Shown here: in pieces, positions 1 through 6,226 of the stretch
Position numbering within the stretch: position 1 is the stretch's first letter
Layout: each line of letters starts with the position of its first letter
NCBI GenBank assembly: GCA_036771375.1
Contig: DAIPHL010000012.1
Location: forward strand, 1-24,836
Direction of reading: 5' to 3'
DNA from: DAIPHL01 sp036771375
Lineage (GTDB): Bacteria > Synergistota > Synergistia > Synergistales > Synergistaceae
Length of the DNA stretch: 24,836 nt
The notes under the pieces: model-generated
Told to the model about the DNA's origin: nothing
Database searches by the model: none
Seen by the model: the letters and a program-made list of their open reading frames with translations, nothing else
Position numbers and translations under genes: made by a program

Positions 1-2
1 GG

Positions 3-755
3 TCGGCGGATTTCGTGAATCGACTGGAAGCTTGGTTGTCTTCCACCTCGGCTGGAGAAAAAGCGAAGAAGGCACTCGATCGGCGCTTGATCGAGGTGGT
101 CATTGCGCCACCCTTTACCTCGATCGCTGCCGCTGTCGCGGCCAAAAAATCGAACGCCATAATGATAGCCTCTCAAAACGTGTATTTTGAGGAAAAGGGG
201 GCTTTCACCGGTGAGGTTTCCGTGCCGATGCTCGAGGAGGCTGGTTGCCGGTATGCGATCATAGGACACAGCGAGAGGCGTCATGTTTTCGGCGAGGACG
301 ACGATCTCCTCGCAAAAAAACTGTCTGCCGTGCTTCATTCGTCTCTTTCCCCGGTATTCTGCGTCGGAGAGCTTCTTCAGGACCGCGAGTCCGGTAAGAC
401 GAAGGATGTCCTCTCCGTGCAACTGGGGAAAGCCTGGGCGGGTGCAAGCGATAACGACTTGATCCGTGACAAGCTTACAATCGCATACGAGCCGGTTTGG
501 GCGATCGGTACCGGCAAGACCGCAAGCAACCACGATGCCGAAGAAGCCTGCGCTTTTATTCGTGCGAAGGCAGCGGAACGGTTCGGAAAAGCCGTGTCCG
601 AATCCGTTCGAATTCTTTATGGCGGCTCTGTGAAACCGGAGAACAGCGCCGGAATTCTTTCTCAGCCAAACGTGGACGGACTTCTCATCGGGGGTGCGTC
701 TCTTGAGGTCGATTCCTTCTCACGGATCATAGAGAGCGCGATCCCCAATAATTAA
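3..755 (+). CDS. tpiA: Triose-phosphate isomerase (5' end cut off by the window)
   Basis: This enzyme interconverts dihydroxyacetone phosphate and glyceraldehyde 3-phosphate in cytoplasmic glycolysis and gluconeogenesis. The reading frame is open to the left edge. The GTG at 15 is an internal codon, because the usual N-terminus with its substrate-binding Asn and Lys (NWK motif) is missing and must lie outside the window. Visible family motifs are YAIIGHSERR with the catalytic His, AYEPVWAIGTGK with the catalytic Glu, and the phosphate-binding LYGGSVKP and GLLIGGASL near the C-terminus. About 250 residues are present and perhaps 15 to 20 are missing. It is the only gene of its neighbourhood on the + strand and converges on rsfS. 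Its last codons are duplicated about 186 bp downstream, so the present stop codon may be a replacement for an older one. The identification is very secure. Confidence 0.97.
   Translation, partial: SADFVNRLEAWLSSTSAGEKAKKALDRRLIEVVIAPPFTSIAAAVAAKKSNAIMIASQNVYFEEKGAFTGEVSVPMLEEAGCRYAIIGHSERRHVFGEDDDLLAKKLSAVLHSSLSPVFCVGELLQDRESGKTKDVLSVQLGKAWAGASDNDLIRDKLTIAYEPVWAIGTGKTASNHDAEEACAFIRAKAAERFGKAVSESVRILYGGSVKPENSAGILSQPNVDGLLIGGASLEVDSFSRIIESAIPNN
715..741 (+). repeat. 27-bp direct repeat, copy 1 (inside the tpiA 3' end)
   Basis: This stretch of the last tpiA codons recurs without mismatch at 901-927. The spacing between copies is 186 bp. A further matched pair, the 11-mer catttttgggg at 777-787 and 938-948, lies downstream of each copy at a different offset of 161 bp. 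The match is seen directly; how it arose is inference. Confidence 0.9.
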
Positions 756-900
756 AACATAAGTCTTATTATAAGACATTTTTGGGGTGGCAAGTTCTCG
801 AAGACAGAGGCCATGGTCGCGTAAAAAGCACGCTTTGATTTGGAGGTGCGGGATCCGTTTTGTTGGTGAAGATTCTTCTCGTTTGAATCTTTCATCCGTC

Positions 901-927
901 CCTTCTCACGGATCATAGAGAGCGCGA
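901..927 (+). repeat. 27-bp direct repeat, copy 2 (intergenic copy of the tpiA tail)
   Basis: This is an exact copy of 715-741 lying outside the gene. Read in the tpiA frame it stays open after the repeat for about 11 more codons, to a TAG at 963-965. That is what would be expected if the original tpiA C-terminus had been displaced by an insertion of roughly 186 bp. It could equally be a local segmental duplication. Confidence 0.9.
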
Positions 928-1080
928 CTCCTTGGATCATTTTTGGGGAATGTGTGAAAAATTAGTCATGTTTCGAGCTCTCGGAAGGCATGGTGTCGTT
1001 TATACACAATCCCACAACCACACAATATTTTATTTTCCCGGGGGGGGAGCTCGTCGCCGCCCGAGCACGTATGAAATTTG

Positions 1081-1094
1081 AGCACGATCGTGCT
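1081..1094. repeat. Perfect 14-bp palindrome AGCACGATCGTGCT
   Basis: The sequence equals its own reverse complement. It sits in the middle of the convergent gap, just after an AGCACG at about 1064. It might be a protein-binding site or part of a terminator structure, but nothing ties it to a particular regulator. Confidence 0.5.
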
Positions 1095-1180
1095 GGGCCT
1101 GGTGGGCCGAACGCGGGTGATGTGGAGAGAATCAAGCGATTCTTGTGAGAGGGAAAAACCTGCGGATGGAAATCAACCGG

Positions 1181-1220
1181 ACCACTGCCACGGGGGTGTT
1201 TTCACAACCCCCGTCGTGGT
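1181..1220 (-). terminator. Strong hairpin downstream of rsfS, probable terminator
   Basis: An 8-bp core, ACGGGGGT at 1190-1197 with ACCCCCGT at 1207-1214, has a 9-nt loop. It is extended across an internal loop by ACCAC at 1181-1185 pairing with GTGGT at 1216-1220. It lies about 32 bp beyond the rsfS stop, where the minus-strand operon would end. There is no clear T-run on either strand, so intrinsic termination is plausible but not certain. Confidence 0.5.
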
Positions 1221-1252
1221 TGGGTCTTTCCGCTGCGTCGAAACGGCTTGAT

Positions 1253-1615
1253 TTAGTCCTCGCTTTCGAACCTGATCGAAGGCGCATCGTCCCAGAGCCT
1301 TTCCAGCTTGTAAAAATCCCGCCCATTGCGGCTGAATATATGGACGACGACATCCCCCGCGTCGATGAGGCTCCATTTCGAGCTCGTCTCCCCCTCGGTC
1401 TTGTAGGCCAAGCCCATCGCATCCATCGCATCCTCGGCCGCCTCGCGAAGCGTCGTCGCGTTTATCTCCGAGCGGGCCGTCGCAACGATGAAAGCGTCTG
1501 CGAAGCCAGAGACGGCTCTCAAATCGATAAAATCGATGTCCATACCACGTTTTGATTGCAGAGCTTCGATGATCGGCAAGTACTCCTCGTAAACCCCTTT
1601 TTCGACGGTCGTCAT
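1253..1615 (-). CDS. rsfS: Ribosomal silencing factor RsfS
   Basis: RsfS binds ribosomal protein uL14 on the large subunit and blocks subunit joining when nutrients are scarce. The 120-residue product has the full single domain. Family features seen are DAFIVATARS in the first half, then SKWSLIDAGDVVVHIF and the FYKLERLW-DAP ending. The length matches the family, whose usual size is 105 to 130. The gene is last in the obgE-nadD-LCP-rsfS group and starts 35 bp after the LCP gene stop. The start ATG has a purine-rich GAAAAGAG just upstream. Linkage of nadD, an LCP gene and rsfS is common in Gram-positive genomes and supports the call. Confidence 0.95.
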   Translation of the reverse strand: MTTVEKGVYEEYLPIIEALQSKRGMDIDFIDLRAVSGFADAFIVATARSEINATTLREAAEDAMDAMGLAYKTEGETSSKWSLIDAGDVVVHIFSRNGRDFYKLERLWDDAPSIRFESED

Positions 1616-1650
1616 CTCTTTTCAGCCCCCAGCCTTGTCGTCCGCGACGA

Positions 1651-3081
1651 TCAGTCAGCTACATCGTTGTTAATTGTAGCATAACTGTTCTCCAGACGTT
1701 TCAGCAAGATTTCATAATCGTGTCCGACGATCAGAGAGGGGTACGATGCGAGCCGATTCGCCCTCGTCAGGGAATGGCTGATACCACATAATTTCGACAG
1801 GAGTTGCGCGGTCTTGCGAGTCGACTCTTCGGCTCTTTCCGGGTAGATCACGTTGCTGCTTCGATAATCGAAATGTTTGGCATTGCCGACATATACGACG
1901 TCCACGCCCATTTTCTGGAGATGTGCGGCCACTTTTTGCCCGACTCCCCCTTTGCCGGTGCCGTTGAGAATCGCGACGGCTTCGGGGATGCTCGTCACGA
2001 TCGACATAACGTCTTGCGGTGACGGAGACCCGTCATCTTGTCCTGCTCCACTCTCCTTTCCTCCTCTTTTGCCCTCGACGGTGTCGGCGGAATAATCCGC
2101 AGCCGAGGATACGCCCGTGATCGATCTGTTTCCGTTCGCTTTCCTAGCTTCTTTGTCCATCGAGATCAATTCTTCCGTGTTCGCATTGAGGAATGCGGCC
2201 GCTTCCGATGTGTCCGAAACCCAATAACTCAAACCGTCTATCGTCGTAGGCGTTCCGGGGAGCATCATGAAAAAAATTTTGTTCGTTTCCTTGTCCAGCG
2301 CTTTTACGAAAAGACAGAGTTGAAATGTCAAACTGGGATCCATGTCCGTGATCAACGTGTTCGATATCTCCCTTGCCAGTGTCGTAAAGCGCAGCAGATT
2401 TTCCGGTTCGTAGAGCTTGTATAGCAAAGCCTTCAGGAATTGTTGTTGTCTTTGCACCCTTCCGATATCCCCGAGGGCGTCTTTGCGAAACCGAACGTAT
2501 TTCAAGGCGGTCTCTCCGTTCATATGTTGCTTGCCGGCGGGGATATTGATGTCGAGGTTGCCTCTGCGATCTTTGTATTTCATGGGTTTTCCGACAAAGA
2601 GATCCACGCCTCCGACGAGATCGACCAGTTTGGGAAAATTATCGTAGTCGATTTTGACGTAATAGTGTATGTTCACGCCAAGAAAGCGTTCGATGGTCGC
2701 CTTCAGCAAATCCTGCTGTCCATACGCATAGGCGTGGTTTAGCTTTTGATTGCCGTGGCCGGGTATGGAGACTCTCGTGTCCCGCGGCAGGGACAAAACC
2801 CGCATGTTTTTCTCGTCGATGTCGAGCGTCACAAGAGCCACCGTATCCGACCTTCTGGTGTCCCCGACGTTGTCCTCCCCCATCAGGAGGATATTGATCC
2901 TTCCCTTTACCTCGATCGAAGGTTGTTTCAAAGGGTCTTCCCCGTCTGCTTTTCCGGTCGTTTCACCGGTATTTTGCGTTCCCGGTTCCGGTATGTCGAT
3001 CTTGTGAATTCTGTAGTAGGCTCCCACACCAAAGGAAAAAGACGCGAGAAGAAGTGCGATGAAAAAAGTCTTCCAACTCAA
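1651..3081 (-). CDS. LytR-CpsA-Psr (LCP) family protein with a C-terminal LytR_C domain
   Basis: LCP proteins are membrane-anchored enzymes that transfer undecaprenyl-linked glycopolymers to peptidoglycan or related surface acceptors. The 476-residue product has one N-terminal membrane segment at about residues 5-22, with the rest predicted outside. The LCP domain spans about residues 60-220: NILLMGED, the RRSDT motif, LSLPRDTRV, LNHAYAYG, VDLVGGVD, and the Arg-rich DIGRVQRQQQ that in the family contacts the lipid pyrophosphate. A low-complexity linker at about 315-360 precedes a LytR_C domain beginning at AVAILNGTG, about residue 368. The start overlaps the nadD stop by 4 bp (ATGA), indicating coupled translation. 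In a Gram-negative-type host the polymer attached is unknown, so no symbol is given. Confidence 0.9.
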   Translation of the reverse strand: MSWKTFFIALLLASFSFGVGAYYRIHKIDIPEPGTQNTGETTGKADGEDPLKQPSIEVKGRINILLMGEDNVGDTRRSDTVALVTLDIDEKNMRVLSLPRDTRVSIPGHGNQKLNHAYAYGQQDLLKATIERFLGVNIHYYVKIDYDNFPKLVDLVGGVDLFVGKPMKYKDRRGNLDINIPAGKQHMNGETALKYVRFRKDALGDIGRVQRQQQFLKALLYKLYEPENLLRFTTLAREISNTLITDMDPSLTFQLCLFVKALDKETNKIFFMMLPGTPTTIDGLSYWVSDTSEAAAFLNANTEELISMDKEARKANGNRSITGVSSAADYSADTVEGKRGGKESGAGQDDGSPSPQDVMSIVTSIPEAVAILNGTGKGGVGQKVAAHLQKMGVDVVYVGNAKHFDYRSSNVIYPERAEESTRKTAQLLSKLCGISHSLTRANRLASYPSLIVGHDYEILLKRLENSYATINNDVAD

Positions 3082-3704
3082 ATCGGCTCACCATCCGAAT
3101 TCGTATAGAGGTGGTTTTTCATGATGTACATCGCGACTGGAGGCGGTAAAAGATATTTGACGCTTTTCCCGACTCTCACCCGTTGCCTTATATCCGTCGA
3201 AGAGATTTCAAGCGGTGTCGTTTCGATCGTTCGCAGGGCACTTTGAATCGTATCGGGGAGGTTGCCTGTTGCATCGTAACCGGTCCTCTTGATGACGACG
3301 ATCGTGGATAAACGTGCAATGTCCAGAGGGGTTTTCCAGTGGATCAAATCCAGCATCGTGTCTGTCCCTATGATTAAGAAAAAATCAGCCCCAGGGTACT
3401 GCTGACGTAGCTCTCGTAGGGTATCTGCGGTGTAGCTGCTGCCGGGACGCAGAATCTCCAGATCGGAAACTTCAAAATACGGATTGTCGGCGACGGCCAG
3501 AAGCGTCATGTCGTAACGGCGACGGGCCGGCGTCACTTCGGCGCCGCTTTTATGTGGAGGTGTCCCTGCGGGTATGAAGAGCACCCGGTCGAGGTCCATC
3601 ACCAATCTGGCCTCCTCCGCCGCGAAGAGATGGCCGTAGTGGATGGGATCAAAGGTCCCTCCCATCACGCCGATCCGCATGGCCCTGCCGTTATGCTCTC
3701 TCAT
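3078..3704 (-). CDS. nadD: Nicotinate-nucleotide adenylyltransferase
   Basis: NadD joins ATP and nicotinate mononucleotide to make deamido-NAD, the shared step of NAD biosynthesis. The nucleotidyltransferase signature GGTFDPIHYGH is at the N-terminus, and the ISSTDIRQR motif that binds the adenylate is near the C-terminus. Two starts are possible. The ATG at 3704 overlaps obgE by 14 bp and gives 208 residues. The ATG at 3680 gives MRIGVMGGTFDP, which is where most family members begin, and has GCAGGG just upstream. The second is more likely on family grounds, but the longer frame is given. The gene sits between obgE and the LCP gene in one overlapping transcription unit. Confidence 0.95.
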   Translation of the reverse strand: MREHNGRAMRIGVMGGTFDPIHYGHLFAAEEARLVMDLDRVLFIPAGTPPHKSGAEVTPARRRYDMTLLAVADNPYFEVSDLEILRPGSSYTADTLRELRQQYPGADFFLIIGTDTMLDLIHWKTPLDIARLSTIVVIKRTGYDATGNLPDTIQSALRTIETTPLEISSTDIRQRVRVGKSVKYLLPPPVAMYIMKNHLYTNSDGEPI

Positions 3705-5055
3705 CGCTCTCGTCCGCCGGCAACACGGAACTTATGTCCTCGTCCGGTATAAAGTCGAAATCCACCCGTCCGATCGAGACCGAATCACCCCGTACAGCGC
3801 CTGCCTTCAGAAGAAGCTCCTCTACTCGGTGTTTTCTCAAAAACCGTACGAAACGCGCCAGGTTTTCCGGTTGTGAAAAATCATACCGCTCGATCGTCTT
3901 TTCGATTCTCGGCTGGAGCACGCGAAAGGAACCGTCCGGCAAAGAGACGATCTGGATTTTTTGTTTTTTCACCTGCTGCAGGGGCTTTTCTTCCGTGAAG
4001 ATCGATCCGAAAAGCCGCACATCTCCTCGTGGACGAGGATGTTCCCTGGCAAAGTCGACGACCCTTCGTGCGAGCTCCGGGATCGATTGCCCCGTTAAAG
4101 CGCTTACCGCACAAAACGTGAAACCGTTTTCCGTAAAAAAAGAGGAGAGCGCTTGGAAGAGTGCATCCTGGCCGGATGTTCCGTCGGTTTCCGCAAAAAG
4201 GTCGATTTTGTTTCCCACGACGATGCAGGGACGCTCGGCCAGTTTGGGATCATAGCGTTTCAGTTCGTTGCGCACGACCTCCCAATCCCGTTTGATCGCC
4301 TCCGTGTCCGTGGAGGATATGTCCAGCACATGCAACATCAACCGGGTTCTCTCGATATGACGAAGAAAGGCGAGCCCGAGGCCCTTGTTGTCGCTTGCAC
4401 CTTCGATCAATCCGGGAATGTCCGCGAGGACGACCGCGTCGGAGTCCGTATGAAGCACTCCGAGGTTGGGTGAAAGCGTGGTAAAGGGATAATCCGCTAT
4501 TTTGGGGGCGGCATTGGAAAGAGCCGCCAGTATACTCGATTTGCCGGCGTTGGGGAGACCGACCAGCCCGATGTCCGCGATCAGCTTCAACTCGAGGCGT
4601 ATCCTGCGTTCCTCCCCGAGCTCTCCTTTTTCGGAAAAACGCGGTGCCCTGCGCAGGGAACTTGCGAAGACCCTGTTCCCTCGGCCGCCTCGGCCGCCCA
4701 TCGCGGCGACGAAGGCATCGCCGGGTTCGACAAGGTCTGCAAGTCCTTCTCCGGTGGTGGCATCATAGACGAGAGTACCGCAGGGAACGGGTAATTGAAC
4801 ACTCTCCCCCGCCCTGCCGTTTTTGGCGTTGCCCCGTCCGTGTTCTCCGTTTTTCGCGATGAAGCGGCGTTTTCGCTCAAGATCCGCAAGGGTCTGAAGT
4901 CCTCGGGTCGCGACGAGGATGAAATCGCCCCCACGCCCACCATTACCCCCGTCGGGGCCGCCTTTGGGGATGAATTTCTCACGTCTGAAGCTCATGCAGC
5001 CGTTACCGCCCCTCCCGCCGGAAACGGAAATGATCAACTCATCAACGAACTTCAT
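3691..5055 (-). CDS. obgE: Obg family ribosome-assembly GTPase
   Basis: Obg is an essential GTPase that acts in 50S subunit assembly and stress control. All three domains are visible in 454 residues. The glycine-rich Obg fold occupies about residues 1-158 (GGRGGNGC, GGPDGGNGGRGG). The G domain follows with G1 GLPNAGKSS at 166-174, G3 DIPGLIEGA at 212-220, G4 NKID at 282-285 and a G5-like VSAL at about 317. A C-terminal OCT domain runs from about 365 to 440 (FRVLQPRIEKT, DFDFIPDE). The start ATG is preceded by TGAGGA about 10 nt upstream. The gene follows the rpmA terminator and leads the obgE-nadD-LCP-rsfS unit. No convincing promoter was seen in the 60 bp between terminator and start. Confidence 0.97.
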   Translation of the reverse strand: MKFVDELIISVSGGRGGNGCMSFRREKFIPKGGPDGGNGGRGGDFILVATRGLQTLADLERKRRFIAKNGEHGRGNAKNGRAGESVQLPVPCGTLVYDATTGEGLADLVEPGDAFVAAMGGRGGRGNRVFASSLRRAPRFSEKGELGEERRIRLELKLIADIGLVGLPNAGKSSILAALSNAAPKIADYPFTTLSPNLGVLHTDSDAVVLADIPGLIEGASDNKGLGLAFLRHIERTRLMLHVLDISSTDTEAIKRDWEVVRNELKRYDPKLAERPCIVVGNKIDLFAETDGTSGQDALFQALSSFFTENGFTFCAVSALTGQSIPELARRVVDFAREHPRPRGDVRLFGSIFTEEKPLQQVKKQKIQIVSLPDGSFRVLQPRIEKTIERYDFSQPENLARFVRFLRKHRVEELLLKAGAVRGDSVSIGRVDFDFIPDEDISSVLPADESDERA

Positions 5056-5117
5056 CGATTATAAATCCTCAGGGTCGTATGCAAAAAAACAACAAAGAAA
5101 GCCGTAAATCAGAAAAA

Positions 5118-5147
5118 GGGGAGCTCAAACAAAAAAAGAGGCTCCCC
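5118..5147 (-). terminator. Rho-independent terminator after rpmA
   Basis: On the minus strand a 7-bp stem, GGGGAGC with GCTCCCC, is followed directly by TTTTTC. It starts 20 bp past the rpmA stop and before obgE, so it should end the rplU-prp-rpmA transcript. The loop is unusually long at 16 nt and T-rich. Confidence 0.8.
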
Positions 5148-5166
5148 ATGGGTTTTGTTCGGGAAA

Positions 5167-5457
5167 CTACTGGGCAAGCTCGCTCGGAATGACGGTGACG
5201 AATTTCCGGTTCGCCCTCGTCAAAAAAGAGACCTTGCCCGAGGAGAGGGCAAACAGTGTATAGTCCCTTCCGAGTCCGACATTGCGTCCCGGATGATACT
5301 TCGTTCCGCGCTGACGCACGAGGATCGTTCCCGCCGAGACGACTTCTCCGTCGCCGCGCTTTATTCCAAGATACTGTGGGTTGCTGTCCCTTCCATTGGA
5401 GCTGCTTCCCTGCCCCTTCTTGTGGGCGAAAAACTGAATGTCGAAAGCCTCAATCAT
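5167..5457 (-). CDS. rpmA: Ribosomal protein bL27 with an N-terminal Prp cleavage extension
   Basis: bL27 reaches into the peptidyl-transferase centre of the 50S subunit and helps position tRNA. The chosen ATG at 5457 gives 96 residues beginning MIEAFDIQFFAHKKGQGSS. A strong ribosome-binding site, GGAGGAGG, sits just upstream inside the prp coding end. Upstream codons in the same frame are ignored because they duplicate prp sequence. The body carries the usual NGRDSNPQYLGIKRGDGE and ILVRQRGTKYHPG blocks. The first ten residues match the pattern of the Firmicutes-type L27 leader, which ends in QFF and is cut before the Ala-x-Lys-Lys-Gly start of the mature protein. The gene overlaps prp by 8 bp. 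Confidence 0.97.
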   Translation of the reverse strand: MIEAFDIQFFAHKKGQGSSSNGRDSNPQYLGIKRGDGEVVSAGTILVRQRGTKYHPGRNVGLGRDYTLFALSSGKVSFLTRANRKFVTVIPSELAQ

Positions 5458-5782
5458 GATGTATATCCTCCTCCAAAACAGACACGTATTCAGGATAAGA
5501 ATTGGCCACTGCCTTGAGTGAAAGCAGGATCGTCCGTGCAAGCTGTTGGTCCGAATCGTTCGAAGCATCCCACTCGATGGTCATCTCCGGTATCTTGGGG
5601 TCACTTCGTTGCGTCACGTCGATCTTCAGGACATCCGAAAGTCCTACATGCAGTGATTGCATCAGTGTCGATACCGCAGCACAGACGATATCCGAACCTT
5701 CCTCCGCAAAACCGCTGTGTCCACGAGCCGATAACCGACAAATACGGTCGTGTGTGTCGCGGCTTGCCGTTACGACAAACAC
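5450..5782 (-). CDS. prp: Ribosomal-processing cysteine protease Prp
   Basis: Prp removes the N-terminal extension of L27 so that the ribosome can become active. The 110-residue product has the family's catalytic pair in GHSG (His22) and DIVCAAVS (Cys34), the positions reported for the Staphylococcus aureus enzyme. It lies between rplU and rpmA, the standard place for this gene. The start is a GTG at 5782, three bases after the rplU stop, with no evident ribosome-binding site. Translation is probably coupled to rplU. The 3' end overlaps rpmA by 8 bp and supplies its ribosome-binding site. Confidence 0.93.
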   Translation of the reverse strand: MFVVTASRDTHDRICRLSARGHSGFAEEGSDIVCAAVSTLMQSLHVGLSDVLKIDVTQRSDPKIPEMTIEWDASNDSDQQLARTILLSLKAVANSYPEYVSVLEEDIHHD

Positions 5783-5785
5783 GAG

Positions 5786-6097
5786 CTATACGTTGATCGC
5801 TTCGACGGAAAGATCGGTGTATTCCTGCCTGTGACCGCGAAAACGACGGTAGTTCTTTTTTCTCCTGTATTTGAAGACGATCAGCTTCTTTTCCTTTCCA
5901 TGCGCAAGAACCTTTGCCGTTACGCTGGCTCCCGGCACATATGGAGTCCCTATGACGGTACCTTCGTCTTTGCCGAGAAGGATGACCTTCTCCAGGTTGA
6001 TCTCCTCACCCACGTTCGCACGGCACTTCTCCACTCGGATCTTGTCCCCCGCCGAGACTCTGTATTGCTTTCCTCCTGCCTCCAACACTGCGTACAT
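5786..6097 (-). CDS. rplU: Ribosomal protein bL21
   Basis: bL21 binds 23S rRNA in the large subunit. The 103-residue product has the expected start MYAVLEAGGKQYRVSAGD, the central GTPYVPGASV and the basic KYRRKKNYRRFRGHRQ tail, and normal length. GAGGAGGAAAAAGG gives an excellent ribosome-binding site directly before the ATG. It is the first gene of the rplU-prp-rpmA operon, with its own promoter and a structured leader of about 80 nt. Confidence 0.98.
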   Translation of the reverse strand: MYAVLEAGGKQYRVSAGDKIRVEKCRANVGEEINLEKVILLGKDEGTVIGTPYVPGASVTAKVLAHGKEKKLIVFKYRRKKNYRRFRGHRQEYTDLSVEAINV

Positions 6098-6116
6098 CCT
6101 TTTTCCTCCTCTCGCT

Positions 6117-6164
6117 GCCGGAAAGGTAGCCGTTTTGCGACGGCATTTTCAAAAAACCTTCGGC
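6117..6164 (-). promoter_or_regulatory. Structured 5' leader of the rplU operon (candidate autoregulatory element)
   Basis: In the mRNA sense an outer stem pairs GCCGAAGGT (6164-6156) with ACCTT-TC-CGGC (6127-6117), leaving a 2-nt bulge. It encloses an inner stem GCCGT (6144-6140) with ACGGC (6133-6129) and a 6-nt CGCAAA loop. The outer stem ends about 5 nt before the GAGGAGG ribosome-binding region of rplU. A bulged, nested hairpin beside the start site of an r-protein operon is typical of leaders that bind an r-protein. The L21 leader of Bacillus is a known example of the class. I cannot tell whether this is homologous to it. Confidence 0.55.
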
Positions 6165-6185
6165 AAGCGTTTATACAACCTATTT

Positions 6186-6214
6186 ATTTTACGCTTCCCC
6201 TACGGGATCGTCAA
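6186..6214 (-). promoter_or_regulatory. Sigma-70-type promoter of rplU-prp-rpmA
   Basis: The -35 is TTGACG at 6214-6209 and the -10 is TAAAAT at 6191-6186, with a 17-bp spacer. Each box differs from consensus at one position. It lies in the short gap between the gatB stop and rplU and gives a leader of about 80 nt. Confidence 0.8.
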
Positions 6215-6226
6215 CTGTCGAAGAGG

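Larger units (their letters stand above)
756..1252. other. Convergent intergenic gap between tpiA and rsfS
   Basis: No convincing gene is seen in these 497 bp. The gap contains nested inverted repeats near its left end: CCCCAA at 743-748 with TTGGGG at 782-787, enclosing GTCTTAT at 763-769 with ATAAGAC at 771-777. It also contains the second copy of the tpiA tail, a 7-bp stem at 869-875 with 885-891, a run of eight G at 1040-1047, a perfect 14-bp palindrome at 1081-1094, and a strong hairpin at 1181-1220. A 62-codon minus-strand frame at 752-940 has no ribosome-binding site and was not accepted as a gene. Confidence 0.7.

Noticed and set aside
752..940. 62-codon minus-strand frame in the tpiA-rsfS gap
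   Set aside because: It has no ribosome-binding site, no recognised motif, and overlaps both copies of the tpiA tail repeat; chance or remnant sequence is more likely.
5056..5075. TATAAT just before the obgE start codon as a promoter
   Set aside because: Transcription would begin at or after the ATG, and the TTGCAT upstream is only 15 bp away; it is probably a chance match in the leader.
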